Assembly: GCF_026340305.1 (NCBI RefSeq)
Contig: NZ_JAPEPI010000001.1
Location: 1,736,001 to 1,800,000 of the forward strand
Length of the DNA stretch: 64,000 nucleotides
Source: Streptomyces sp. NBC_01381
Lineage (GTDB): Bacteria > Actinomycetota > Actinomycetes > Streptomycetales > Streptomycetaceae
Direction of reading: 5' to 3'
Shown: one piece after another, positions 43,295-52,063 of the stretch
How the letters are laid out: the number at the start of each line of letters is the position of its first letter
Numbering within the stretch: the first letter of the stretch is position 1
The notes under the pieces: generated by a model
What the model was told of the DNA's origin: nothing
Databases searched by the model: none
What the model saw: the letters and a program-made list of their open reading frames with translations, nothing else
Program-made: the position numbers and the translations under genes

Positions 43295-43442
43295 TGACGT
43301 ACTCCCGGTTTCAAGTCGACCCCCGACTTCCTACATCAGCTTGAAGCCTGCACGATCCACCTGTCAGTGCATTACGTCACGAATTGGACAGGTCTTTTGG
43401 CCCGGTGTTTATCCACAGATGTGCTCTGACCTGGGCATATGC

Positions 43443-43479
43443 ATCTCCCCCAGGAGATAGGTCACATCCTGGGGGAGAT
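43443..43479. terminator. Hairpin downstream of the thiolase gene
   Basis: ATCTCCCCCAGGA pairs with TCCTGGGGGAGAT around an 11-nt loop, 50 nt after the thiolase stop on the minus strand. No T-run is present. Upstream of it lies the promoter region of the 42467-43294 gene, which includes the GTTTATCCACAG segment near 43407. Confidence 0.6.
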
Positions 43480-43528
43480 TGAGTCACGAATCAATGGCGA
43501 CGCCGGGGATCCGCAGGGGTCCAGAGGG

Positions 43529-44749
43529 TCAGCTGAGGCGCTCGATGACCATCGCCATGCCCTGGCCGCCGCCGACGCACATCGTCTCCAGGCCGAACTG
43601 CTTGTCGTGGAACTGGAGGGAGTTGATGAGCGTGCCGGTGATGCGGGCGCCGGTCATGCCGAAGGGGTGGCCGACGGCGATGGCACCGCCGTTGACGTTC
43701 AGCTTGTCGAGCGGGATGTTCAGGTCGCGGTAGGAGGGGATCACCTGGGCGGCGAAGGCCTCGTTGATCTCGAAGAGGTCGATGTCGTCGACGGTCAGAC
43801 CGGCGCGGGAGAGTGCCTGCTTCGACGCTTCCACCGGGCCGAGGCCCATGATCTCGGGGGAGAGGCCGGTGACGCCGGTGGAGACGATGCGGGCGAGCGG
43901 GGTCAGGCCGAGCTCGCGGGCCTTGGTGTCGCTCATGATCACCAGGGCGGCGGCGCCGTCGTTGAGCGGGCAGCAGTTGCCGGCCGTGACGAGGCCGTCG
44001 GGGCGGAAGACGGGCTTGAGGCCCGAGACGCCCTCGACGGTGACGCCGGCGCGGGGGCCGTCGTCCTTGCTGACGACGGTGCCGTCAGGGGTGGTGACGG
44101 GGGTGATCTCGCGCTCCCAGAAGCCGTTCTTGATGGCTTCCTCGGCGAGGTTCTGGGACCGGACCCCGAACTCGTCCATGTCCTGACGGGTGACGCCCTT
44201 GGCGCGGGCCAGGTTCTCGGCGGTCTGCCCCATGGCGATGTACGCGTCCGGGATCAGTCCGTCCTCGCGCGGGTCGTGCCAGGAGGAGCCCTCGGACTTG
44301 GACACGGCCTCGGTGCGGGCCTCGGCGTCGGCGAAGAGGGGGTTGTGGGTGTCGGGAAGGCCGTCGCTGGAACCCTTGATGCTGCGGGACACCATCTCGA
44401 CGCCCGCGGAGATGAAGACGTCGCCCTCGCCCGCCTTGATGGCGTGCAGGGCCATGCGGCTCGTCTGCAGGGAGGAGGAGCAGTAGCGGGTGATGGTGCA
44501 GCCGGGGAGGTGGTCCATCCCCATCTGTACGGCGACGATGCGGCCCAGGTTGTGCCCCTGCTCGCCGCCGGGCAGACCACAGCCGAGCATCAGGTCGTCG
44601 ATCTGCTTCGGGTCGAGCTCGGGGACCTTGGCGAGGGCGGCCTCGATGATCGTGGCGGTCAGGTCGTCCGGGCGCAGATCCTTCAGCGAGCCCTTGAAGG
44701 CGCGGCCGATCGGGGTGCGGGCGGCAGAGACGATCACGGCTTCGGGCAT
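43529..44749 (-). CDS. Acetyl-CoA C-acyltransferase (thiolase)
   Basis: A 406-residue thiolase catalysing the reversible cleavage of 3-ketoacyl-CoA, in beta-oxidation or acetoacetyl-CoA formation. Nucleophilic Cys in ITRYCSSSLQTSRMAL, catalytic His in VGHPFGMTGAR, second Cys in MCVGGGQGMAMV. The extended middle loop (GSSWHDPREDGLIPDAYIAM) is typical of FadA-type degradative thiolases. ATG 44749 is preceded by AGGAG at 6 nt; the GTG just before it is too close. No other fatty-acid gene is adjacent. Confidence 0.95.
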   Translation of the reverse strand: MPEAVIVSAARTPIGRAFKGSLKDLRPDDLTATIIEAALAKVPELDPKQIDDLMLGCGLPGGEQGHNLGRIVAVQMGMDHLPGCTITRYCSSSLQTSRMALHAIKAGEGDVFISAGVEMVSRSIKGSSDGLPDTHNPLFADAEARTEAVSKSEGSSWHDPREDGLIPDAYIAMGQTAENLARAKGVTRQDMDEFGVRSQNLAEEAIKNGFWEREITPVTTPDGTVVSKDDGPRAGVTVEGVSGLKPVFRPDGLVTAGNCCPLNDGAAALVIMSDTKARELGLTPLARIVSTGVTGLSPEIMGLGPVEASKQALSRAGLTVDDIDLFEINEAFAAQVIPSYRDLNIPLDKLNVNGGAIAVGHPFGMTGARITGTLINSLQFHDKQFGLETMCVGGGQGMAMVIERLS

Positions 44750-45051
44750 CACGGACTCCTGGCGGGGGCGCCCCGAGCGGGGCGGGCGGCTGGCGGACTC
44801 CCTGGGAAGTTACCTGTACGTATCGCTGTCAGTCACCGGGCGGGGACTGTGACGCGGGACGCATTTTTCTAAGCGCTTGCTCATTTCTGGCGGGGGCGCC
44901 TTGGATGGGGGGTGCGGATTCTGGCTGCGGGCCGGTGGGGGCTTGGCGCGCAGTTCCCCGCGCCCCTGAAGGGGCACGACCGCCTGCGCCCCTTCAGGGG
45001 CGCGGGGAACTGCGCGATCAGCCACAGACGGCCCGCAGATCGTGAACAGCG
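44750..45051. other. 302-nt region between thiolase and SGNH hydrolase genes
   Basis: No gene is seen. The left part is the promoter region of the minus-strand thiolase. The right part is a nearly perfect inverted repeat of the dispersed element (44925-45038), which could also stop transcription from the SGNH gene that ends at 45052. Confidence 0.65.
44925..45038. repeat. Inverted pair of the dispersed GC-rich repeat
   Basis: Left arm 44925-44974 (CTGCGGGCCGGTGGGGGCTT, then GGCGCGCAGTTCCCCGCGCC, ending CCTGAAGGGG) and right arm 44990-45038, its reverse complement with few changes (CCCTTCAGGGGCGCGGGGAA to GACGGCCCGCAG), are separated by about 15 nt. The same unit occurs singly at 19881 and 22530. 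This paired state would form a long cruciform or RNA hairpin, like REP/BIME elements. Confidence 0.85.
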
Positions 45052-46071
45052 TCAGTGCGGCAGCGGAGACGGATCCGGGGTGTGGATGCGGCGGCGGCGC
45101 CGCCGCTTGAGGAGGGCCCAGGGTCCCCGTGGCCCCGTAGGCATCGCGGCAGCGACCTCCGTGCCGCCCTCCGACGCGGCCTGCGCCGCCGCGCGGGCCA
45201 CCGGCAGGAAGCCCTCCCGGCGGGAGACGTCGGGGCGCTCCTCCTCCGGCCACAGGCCCAGCGCCGCGCAGAGGGTCGGCAGGACCGCCATGGCCGCCGT
45301 CGCGTACCCCTCCGCGGAGGGGTGGTAGTTGTCGGGGCCGAACAGCTCCCGCGGGTTCGCCGCGAACTCGGGGCCCAGGAGATCGCCGAGCGACACCGTA
45401 CGGCCGCCCTGCTCCACCACGCCGATCGTCTGCGCCGCCGCCAGCTGCCGCGAGACCCGGCGGGCCATCCAGCGCAGGGGCTGGTAGACGTTCTCCACGG
45501 TGCCGAGGTCCGGGCAGGTGCCGACGACCACCTCCGCGCCGGCCGTCCGCAGCCGCCGCACCGCCGCCGCCAGGTAGCGGACCGACCGTGTCGCCGGGAT
45601 CCGGTGCGTCACGTCGTTCGCGCCGATCATGATGACGCAGACGTCCGGGATCCAGGACGAGGGGTCGGAGAGGATCAGGGACACCTGGCGGTCCAGGTCG
45701 TCCGACTGGGCCCCCGGCTGCGCCACGTTCCGCAGCTCCACCGGACGCTCCGCCACCGCCGCGAGCCCCGAGGAGAGCAGCGCCCCCGGGGTGTGCCGGG
45801 CCCGGTGCACCCCCTGCCCCGCGGCCGTCGAGTCGCCGAGCATCGCGAACCGCACGGGCTCGGCGCCGTCCTGCCGCTCCGCGAGCGCCCCGCCGTACCG
45901 CCCGTCGGCCCGTGGCGGCGCCGCATGCTCCCCGTTGTTGCCCACCGAACGCTTCGCCAGCTGCACCTCGGCGAGGACCACCCCCACGGTCGCCGCGCCG
46001 AGCAGCCCGATGCCTCCGCCGCCGTACGCCGCGCCCGCGGCGATCCGCCTCGCCACCCTCGCCCTCGACAT
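45052..46071 (-). CDS. SGNH/GDSL hydrolase, membrane-anchored
   Basis: A 339-residue esterase or lipase-like protein. Block I: FAMLGDSTAAGQG (Ser nucleophile in GDS). Block III: MIGANDVTH (GxND). Block V: DNYHPSAEGY (Asp-x-x-His). All four SGNH residues are present. The N-terminal hydrophobic segment GGIGLLGAATVGVVLAEVQL is a signal anchor. The C-terminus ends in a strongly basic stretch (LLKRRRRRRIHTPDP). The start at ATG 46071 has GAGGAGG about 12 nt upstream; ATG 46095 and 46110 are alternatives. The substrate is unknown. It is divergent from the CBS gene. Confidence 0.87.
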   Translation of the reverse strand: MSRARVARRIAAGAAYGGGGIGLLGAATVGVVLAEVQLAKRSVGNNGEHAAPPRADGRYGGALAERQDGAEPVRFAMLGDSTAAGQGVHRARHTPGALLSSGLAAVAERPVELRNVAQPGAQSDDLDRQVSLILSDPSSWIPDVCVIMIGANDVTHRIPATRSVRYLAAAVRRLRTAGAEVVVGTCPDLGTVENVYQPLRWMARRVSRQLAAAQTIGVVEQGGRTVSLGDLLGPEFAANPRELFGPDNYHPSAEGYATAAMAVLPTLCAALGLWPEEERPDVSRREGFLPVARAAAQAASEGGTEVAAAMPTGPRGPWALLKRRRRRRIHTPDPSPLPH

Positions 46072-46226
46072 GCCCTGCAGCCACCTCCTCGTAGCCATAC
46101 CGCCGTACATCCACTCATTGCCCCGTAAGGGCGGTCGGCCAATCGTGATCGGAGGTGAACGGGCGACCAGGAGTCTTACGCTTACGACACCCATTCGTCG
46201 CACTACATGGCAGCCCGGAGACAACG

Positions 46227-47618
46227 GTGCAATTCCACGACTCGATGATCAGTCTCGTCGGCAACACCCCGCTGGTGAGGCTCAACAACGTGACCGCGGG
46301 CATTCAGGCCACGGTCCTGGCCAAGGTCGAGTACTTCAACCCCGGCGGGTCGGTGAAGGACCGCATCGCACTGCGCATGATCGAGGCCGCCGAACAGAGC
46401 GGGGAGCTCGAGCCCGGCGGCACGATCGTCGAGCCGACCTCGGGGAACACCGGGGTCGGCCTTGCGATCGTGGCCCAGCAGAAGGGCTACAAGTGCATCT
46501 TCGTCTGCCCGGACAAGGTGTCCCTGGACAAGATCAATGTGCTGCGGGCGTACGGCGCCGACGTCGTCGTCTGCCCCACGGCCGTCGACCCGGAGCACCC
46601 GGACTCGTACTACAACGTCTCCGACCGCCTGGTGCGTGAGACCCCCGGTGCCTGGAAGCCCGACCAGTACTCGAACCCGAACAATCCGCTCTCCCACTAC
46701 CACTCCACCGGCCCTGAGCTGTGGGAGCAGACAGAAGGAAAGATCACCCATTTCGTGGCGGGCATCGGCACCGGCGGCACGATCTCGGGGACCGGCGGAT
46801 ATCTGAAGGAGGTGTCCGGCGGCAAGGTCAAGGTCGTCGGCGCCGACCCCGAGGGGTCGGTCTACTCCGGCGGCTCAGGGCGGCCGTATCTCGTCGAGGG
46901 CGTCGGCGAGGACTTCTGGCCGACGGCGTACGACCGCAATGTGACCGACGAGATCGTCGCGGTGTCCGACAAGGACTCCTTCCAGATGACGCGGCGCCTC
47001 GCCAAGGAGGAGGGACTGCTCGTCGGCGGCTCCTGCGGCATGGCGGTCGTGGCCGCGCTGCGGGTGGCGGAACGGCTCGGGCCCGACGACGTCGTGGTCG
47101 TACTTCTCCCCGACTCCGGCCGCGGCTACATGAGCAAGATCTTCAGCGACGAGTGGATGAACGACTACGGGTTCCTGGAGCAGGCCGGCGACCAGCCTCG
47201 CGTCGGTGACGTACTGAGCCGCAAGGAGGGTGGCAAGCTGCCCTCGCTCGTTCATATGCACCCGGAGGAGACGGTCGGCGAGGCCATCGAGGTACTGCGT
47301 GAGTACGGCGTCTCGCAGATGCCCATCGTCAAGCCGGGCGCGGGCCACCCCGACGTGATGGCGGCGGAGGTCATCGGCTCGGTCGTCGAACGCGAGCTCC
47401 TGGACGCCCTGTTCGCGCAGCGCGCCTCGCTCGGCGACCCGCTGGAGAAGCACATGTCCGACCCGCTGCCGCAGGTCGGCTCGGGCGAGCCGGTCGGCGA
47501 CCTGATGTCGGTGCTCGGCGCGGCCGACGCGGCGATCGTGCTCGTCGAGGGCAAGCCGACGGGTGTGGTGAGCCGTCAGGACCTGCTGGCGTTCCTCGCG
47601 GAGCAGCAGGGGCAGTAA
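46227..47618 (+). CDS. cbs: Cystathionine beta-synthase
   Basis: A 463-residue PLP enzyme condensing serine (or O-acetylserine) with homocysteine to cystathionine, the first step of reverse transsulfuration. PLP lysine in NPGGSVKDRIAL (K44). Substrate loop: EPTSGNTGVGLAIV. Phosphate-binding Gly loop: GIGTGGTISGTGGYL. The residues from about 335 on form a Bateman module (VSQMPIVKPG, then DAAIVLVEGKPTGVVSRQDL), as in eukaryotic CBS, probably binding an adenosine ligand for regulation. GTG 46227 has CGGAG at 6 nt. Confidence 0.94.
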   Translation: MQFHDSMISLVGNTPLVRLNNVTAGIQATVLAKVEYFNPGGSVKDRIALRMIEAAEQSGELEPGGTIVEPTSGNTGVGLAIVAQQKGYKCIFVCPDKVSLDKINVLRAYGADVVVCPTAVDPEHPDSYYNVSDRLVRETPGAWKPDQYSNPNNPLSHYHSTGPELWEQTEGKITHFVAGIGTGGTISGTGGYLKEVSGGKVKVVGADPEGSVYSGGSGRPYLVEGVGEDFWPTAYDRNVTDEIVAVSDKDSFQMTRRLAKEEGLLVGGSCGMAVVAALRVAERLGPDDVVVVLLPDSGRGYMSKIFSDEWMNDYGFLEQAGDQPRVGDVLSRKEGGKLPSLVHMHPEETVGEAIEVLREYGVSQMPIVKPGAGHPDVMAAEVIGSVVERELLDALFAQRASLGDPLEKHMSDPLPQVGSGEPVGDLMSVLGAADAAIVLVEGKPTGVVSRQDLLAFLAEQQGQ

Positions 47619-47800
47619 GCCACCGGGTGTGCCGTGGGCCGAACTTCGCGGAAGTGGTACGAGCGCGTCACGTCCGCGCAGCACCCGCTTAACACGGCTC
47701 CGGCACATTGGTCGTTGTCGGCGTACAGGAACTCCGGAGCGGCTCCCGGACCTCTGAACGCCCGGACGCGAGGCCCGGCCTGACCCGGCCCGCGTCCCTC

Positions 47801-47855
47801 GCGGGGACCGCCGTCGTCCCGCCCCCTGGGAAACCGGGGGTGCGGCGGTCCCCGC
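47801..47855. terminator. Hairpin between convergent genes
   Basis: GCGGGGACCGCCG and CGGCGGTCCCCGC pair with an inner small stem (CCCCCTGGGAAACCGGGGG). It lies between the CBS gene and the convergent small membrane protein and is a plausible bidirectional terminator. Confidence 0.6.
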
Positions 47856-47864
47856 GCATGAACT

Positions 47865-48290
47865 TCACTCGTCCCACTCCGACTTCCGGCCGCCGCGGTC
47901 CCCGCGGCGGCCGAAGCGCATGCCGCGCATCGCGTGCACCCCGTTCACCCCGACGATGCCCGCCCAGGTGATGAAGAGGCCCGGCAGATCGGCGTTGACC
48001 ACGCCGATCGCCGAGAGGGGGATCGCGAGGATCAGTGAGACGACGGCGAAGCCGAAGCGCTCGCCCCATGAGTCCACCGCGTTGTCGGGCGCGCGGGAGC
48101 CGCGGGCGACGACCATCTGCTGCTCGGCCATGTGCCGGCGCATCCGCCGGTCGATGGTGCCGTCCAGGCGCTGCTCGACCTTTCCGAGGAACGAGTCGAC
48201 CAGCGCGGACTCATACTCTTCGCCGAGCTCTCTGCGGGCATGCAGAGTGGCGTCGAGTTCCTTCTTGAGTTCGGCGTCACGGGCTTCCAT
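47865..48290 (-). CDS. Small membrane protein with N-terminal charged helix
   Basis: A 141-residue protein. Residues 1-65 are a charged helix (AELKKELDATLHARRELGEE, EQRLDGTIDRRMRRHMAEQQ), probably a coiled coil. Two hydrophobic segments follow (FAVVSLILAIPLSAIGVV and LFITWAGIVGVNGVHAM), then a basic C-terminus. Function unknown. Its ATG lies 14 nt inside the end of the NCS1 permease gene, so the two are translationally coupled. Confidence 0.75.
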   Translation of the reverse strand: MEARDAELKKELDATLHARRELGEEYESALVDSFLGKVEQRLDGTIDRRMRRHMAEQQMVVARGSRAPDNAVDSWGERFGFAVVSLILAIPLSAIGVVNADLPGLFITWAGIVGVNGVHAMRGMRFGRRGDRGGRKSEWDE

Positions 48291-49725
48291 GGTTCTTTAC
48301 CGTACGCAGCTCGGACGCCTCTGGCAGTGGGGCTATCCCCCCATTCTCATCGGGGTTCAGCCCTAGAGTGGCGCCGCGCCGGGCCAGCAGCCAATACAGG
48401 ACCGCCGGTACGACCAGGCCCACGATCCACGACACGTCCGCGCCGCCGAGCGGCTCGACCAGCGGGCCGGTGTAGAAGTGCGTGACCAGGAACGGGAGCT
48501 GGGCGAGCAGGCCCACCCCGTAGACGACGAGGGCGTCCCAGCGCCATGCGCCGTACCGTCCCGCCGGGTCGGAGAGCGCCGGGATGTCGTAGCGCTCCTT
48601 GGAGATCAGGTAGTAGTCGACCAGGTTGATCGCCGACCACGGCGTGAAGAACGTCAGCAGGAAGAGCAGGAAGTCCTTGAAGGACGTCAGGAAGCTGTCC
48701 TTGCCCAGGAGGGCCACCGTCGTTCCCGCGATCATGATCAGGGCGATGTACACCGCCCTGCCGCGCTGCGAGAGGACCTTCTGGCCGCGGAAGCCGCTGA
48801 CGCTGGTCACCATCGACATGAAGCCGCCGTAGGTGTTGAGGACGTTGATGGTCAGCTTGCCCAGCGCGATCACGAAGTACAGGAACGATGCGATCAGGCC
48901 CGTGCCGCCCAGGCCGACGACGTATCCGACCTGGTTGGCGAGGAACGCGTCCCCCGCGGTCGCCGCCACGAGGACACCGAACGTCATCGACCACTGCGAG
49001 CCCAGCGCTGATCCGGAGAGGGTCCACCAGAAGGTCGCCTTGCCCGACGTCGTACGCGGCAGATAGCGCGAGTAGTCCGCGACGTACGGCCCGAAGGCCA
49101 GCTGCCAGGACGCCGAGAGGGAGACGGCGAGCAGGAACATCGGCAGGTCGAAGTGTGCGTCGGAGAGGAGCGCGGAGAGGTCGACGCGGTCCAGGAGGCG
49201 GATGCCGAGGTAGACGAAGGCCAGCGCGCAGATCACGCTCGCGATCCGGCCGAGCGTGTGGATGACGCGGTAGCCGACCGCCGCCGTCACCGCCGTGACC
49301 ACCGCGAAGATGATGATGCCGGTGGTGTCGTTCGTGTGCGTCAGCTCGGCCGTGGCCTGTCCGGCCAGGACGCTGCCGCTCGCGAAGAACCCGACGTACA
49401 TCACGATGACCAGGAGCAGCGGGACGACCGCGCCCTTCACGCCGAACTGGGCGCGGGACTGGATCATCTGGGGCAGGCCCAGCTTCGGGCCCTGCGCCGA
49501 GTGCAGGGCCATCACCGCGCCGCCGAGCAGATTGCCGAGCAGGAGCCCGATGACCGACCACACCACGTCGCCGCCGAACACGACGGCGAGCGCGCCGGTG
49601 ACGACCGCGGTGATCTGCAGATTGGCGCCGAGCCAGAGGGTGAACTGGCTGAACGCCGTGCCGTGCCGTTCGTCGTCGGGGACGACGTCGATGGAGCGCC
49701 GCTCCACCAGATCCTCAGCTGCCAT
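48277..49725 (-). CDS. NCS1 family permease (purine/cytosine/hydantoin/allantoin type)
   Basis: A 482-residue secondary transporter with about 12 helices of the LeuT-fold NCS1 family. Conserved parts: FTLWLGANLQITAVVTGAL, GPKLGLPQMIQSRAQFG, the substrate-site helices with WQLAFGPYVADYSRYLP, and FFTPWSAINLVDYYLISK. NCS1 members import nucleobases, allantoin, hydantoins or thiamine. ATG 49725 has GGGGAG at 9 nt. It starts 61 nt after the OpuC-like lipoprotein gene on the same strand, so it may belong to that operon. The substrate cannot be fixed from sequence; a hydantoin-type or purine ring is plausible. Confidence 0.9.
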   Translation of the reverse strand: MAAEDLVERRSIDVVPDDERHGTAFSQFTLWLGANLQITAVVTGALAVVFGGDVVWSVIGLLLGNLLGGAVMALHSAQGPKLGLPQMIQSRAQFGVKGAVVPLLLVIVMYVGFFASGSVLAGQATAELTHTNDTTGIIIFAVVTAVTAAVGYRVIHTLGRIASVICALAFVYLGIRLLDRVDLSALLSDAHFDLPMFLLAVSLSASWQLAFGPYVADYSRYLPRTTSGKATFWWTLSGSALGSQWSMTFGVLVAATAGDAFLANQVGYVVGLGGTGLIASFLYFVIALGKLTINVLNTYGGFMSMVTSVSGFRGQKVLSQRGRAVYIALIMIAGTTVALLGKDSFLTSFKDFLLFLLTFFTPWSAINLVDYYLISKERYDIPALSDPAGRYGAWRWDALVVYGVGLLAQLPFLVTHFYTGPLVEPLGGADVSWIVGLVVPAVLYWLLARRGATLGLNPDENGGIAPLPEASELRTVKNHGSP

Positions 49726-49786
49726 GCCGCTCGACTCCCCTGCTTCCTTCGTAAGTCCGCCGTAAGTCTGCTTTTCCGTACGTGCG

Positions 49787-50731
49787 TTACTTCTTCGTCA
49801 GGCCGTGGCGCGCCGCCCAGTCGTTCGCGACGTCCTCCGGGTCCTTCTTGTCCTTGTCCACCAGGCGGTTCAGCTCGGTGAGTTGCTTGGTCGTCAGTAC
49901 GCTCCCCAGGCGGGCGAGGGCCCCCCGCACCGTCGAGTCGGCCTTGCGGTCGGCGATGAGCGGGACGACGTGCTGGCCGGGGATCAGGTTCTTCGGGTCG
50001 GTGAGGACCACCCACTTCTCGGCGGCGATGTCGGTGTCGGTGGTGAAGAGGTTCGCCACGTCCACGTCGCCCTTCTTCAGGGCGCCCTTCACCAACGGGC
50101 CCGAGGAATCAAGGGACTTGAACTCCTTGAACTCCACGCCGTAGACGTCCTTGAGGCCGACGGCGCCCACGGTGCGCTTCTTCACCTCGGGGGCGGCGCC
50201 GATGACGAGCTTGCCGTTGTGCTTCGCCAGATCGGCGAGGGACTTGAGGCCGTACTCGTCGGCGGTCTCCCGCGTGACGGCGAAGGCGTCGGAGTCCTCG
50301 GCCATCCCGTAGGGGAGGATCTGCAGTCCGCGCGGCAGCGTCATGGCGAGGGCGTTCTGCATCTCGCCCTCCTCGGTGGCCTTCGCCTTGGGGTCGAGGT
50401 AGTGCAGGAGCGCGCCCTGGTACTCGGGCAGCAGGTCGATGTCGCCGCCCTTGAGTGCGGGGATGAGGATCTCGCGGGTGCCGAGGTTGGGGCGGACTGT
50501 GGTCTTGACGCCCTCCGCTTCGAGCGCCGCGGCGTACAGGTAGCCGAGGACCTGGTTCTCGGTGAAGTTGGCGGTGCCGATCGTCACGCCGTCCTTGCTG
50601 GAGCCGCCGCCCCCGCCGCCGGCGCCCTGGCCGTCGAGGGAGGTGATGCCGCCGCTGCAGGAGGCGAGTGCGGGGACGGATGCGACGGCGAAGAGTCCGC
50701 CGAGGAGAGTCCTGCGGTTCATGGGGGCCAT
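49787..50731 (-). CDS. OpuC/ProX-type quaternary amine substrate-binding lipoprotein
   Basis: A 314-residue extracytoplasmic binding protein. Lipobox ALASC (C25) after an RR-containing signal (MNRRTLLGGLF). The mature part begins with a Gly/Ser linker and DGVTIGTANFTENQVLGYLY, the typical OpuAC/OpuC start; PEYQGALLHYLD is also family-typical. This family binds trimethylammonium compounds (glycine betaine, choline, carnitine) in an aromatic cage; close relatives bind ergothioneine. ATG 50731 has AGGAG at 8 nt. Last of four transporter genes in this operon. Confidence 0.92.
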   Translation of the reverse strand: MAPMNRRTLLGGLFAVASVPALASCSGGITSLDGQGAGGGGGGSSKDGVTIGTANFTENQVLGYLYAAALEAEGVKTTVRPNLGTREILIPALKGGDIDLLPEYQGALLHYLDPKAKATEEGEMQNALAMTLPRGLQILPYGMAEDSDAFAVTRETADEYGLKSLADLAKHNGKLVIGAAPEVKKRTVGAVGLKDVYGVEFKEFKSLDSSGPLVKGALKKGDVDVANLFTTDTDIAAEKWVVLTDPKNLIPGQHVVPLIADRKADSTVRGALARLGSVLTTKQLTELNRLVDKDKKDPEDVANDWAARHGLTKK

Positions 50732-50742
50732 CTGGCTTGCTC

Positions 50743-51414
50743 CTAGGCCGACTTGGCGGGGCGGTGACGGAAGAGGGCGCGCTGCAGTCCGGAGAGCGCG
50801 AGATCGAGTACGACGGCGACGACCGCCACGAGCACGGCTCCGCCCAGGACTTGGACCAGGTCGCGCTGGGCGAGCCCGTCGAAGACATACCGGCCGAGCC
50901 CGCCGAAGGAGACGTACGCGGCGATGGTGGCCGTCGCCACGACCTGGATCAGCGCGAGCCGGAGCCCGGTCATGATCAGCGGCATGGCGAGGGGGAGTTC
51001 GACCTGGAAGAGGACCTGGTGCCAGCGCATGCCCTGGCCCTTCGCGGCGTCCTTCACCTCGCGGTCGACGGCGGTCATCCCGGCGTAGGTGTTGGTGACG
51101 ATGGAGGGCACGGCGAGCGCGACGAGCGCGATGTAGACGGGCCACATGGAGAGCCCGCTGGCGAGGAAGACGAGCACGACGAGGCCGACGGTGGGCAGCG
51201 CCCGGCCGAAGCTCGACAGGTTGATGGCGAGGAAGGCGCCGCGCCCGGTGTGCCCGATGAGCAGGCCGAGCGGCAGCGCGATGGCGGCCGCGATGAGCGT
51301 GGCGAGCAGCGAGTACTGGAGGTGTTCGGCGAGGCGGTGCCCGATGCCGTCGGGCCCGGCCCACTGATCGCCGCTGACCAGCCAGGCGCCGAGGTCCTTG
51401 AAGAGTTCGTACAT
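50743..51414 (-). CDS. OpuC/ProW-type ABC permease (second)
   Basis: A 223-residue permease with about five or six helices. It contains the inner-membrane coupling motif AAKGQGMRWHQVLFQVELPL and SYSLLATLIAAAIALPLGLL-type N-terminal helices. One nt separates its ATG from the stop of the preceding permease gene (TGACATG). Together with that gene it forms a heterodimeric channel for the substrate delivered by the lipoprotein. Confidence 0.94.
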   Translation of the reverse strand: MYELFKDLGAWLVSGDQWAGPDGIGHRLAEHLQYSLLATLIAAAIALPLGLLIGHTGRGAFLAINLSSFGRALPTVGLVVLVFLASGLSMWPVYIALVALAVPSIVTNTYAGMTAVDREVKDAAKGQGMRWHQVLFQVELPLAMPLIMTGLRLALIQVVATATIAAYVSFGGLGRYVFDGLAQRDLVQVLGGAVLVAVVAVVLDLALSGLQRALFRHRPAKSA

Positions 51415-51415
51415 G

Positions 51416-52063
51416 TCACGCGCTCCTCTTGCGGCGGGTCCAGGGCGTCAGGACGTACTGGAGGGTGACGAGCAGCGCGTCCGCGACGAGTGCGAGGAGC
51501 AGGGTCAGGACCACGCCGACGATGACGGGGGTCGGGAAGTTGCGCTGGAACCCGTCCGTGAAGAGCTGTCCCAGACCGCCGTCGCCGATGTACGTCGCCA
51601 CGGAGACGAGGGAGATCGCCATGACGGTGGCGATCCGTACGCCCGCCATGATCACGGGCAGGGCGAGGGGGAGTTCGACGGTGAGCAGGGTGCGCAGTGG
51701 GCGGGTGCCCATGGCCTTCGCGGCTTCCTTCGTCTTGGCCGGTACGGAGTCCAGGCCCTCGACGGTGTTCCGCAGGAGCACGACGAGGGTGTAGATCGTC
51801 AGGCCGATGACGGTGGTGGTGCGGGTGAGCCCGCTGACCGGCAGGAGCAGCACGAAGATGGCGATGGACGGGATGGTGAACAGGACGTTCGAGAGGCCCA
51901 GGAGCAGCCCGCGCAGGGGGCGCACGCGATGCGCGACGACGGCCAGCGGGAGCGAGATCAGCAGGCCGAGCAGTACGGCGGTGAGGGCGGCCTGGAGGTG
52001 CGAGAGCGTGAGGGTGGTGAGGTCGTCGGTGTGGTCGGATATCCACGACCAGTCGATGGTCAT
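51416..52063 (-). CDS. OpuC/ProW-type ABC permease (first)
   Basis: A 215-residue permease, homologous to the next one. Coupling motif: AAKAMGTRPLRTLLTVELPL. Helices include LQAALTAVLLGLLISLPLAV and TPVIVGVVLTLLLALVADAL. ATG 52063 overlaps the ATPase stop as ATGA; the frame upstream of it is not coding. Confidence 0.94.
   Translation of the reverse strand: MTIDWSWISDHTDDLTTLTLSHLQAALTAVLLGLLISLPLAVVAHRVRPLRGLLLGLSNVLFTIPSIAIFVLLLPVSGLTRTTTVIGLTIYTLVVLLRNTVEGLDSVPAKTKEAAKAMGTRPLRTLLTVELPLALPVIMAGVRIATVMAISLVSVATYIGDGGLGQLFTDGFQRNFPTPVIVGVVLTLLLALVADALLVTLQYVLTPWTRRKRSA

Noticed and set aside
49787..51364. Long frame fusing the binding-protein gene with an N-terminal extension over the permease gene
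   Set aside because: The extension is out-of-frame permease sequence. The lipoprotein signal begins at ATG 50731 behind AGGAG.
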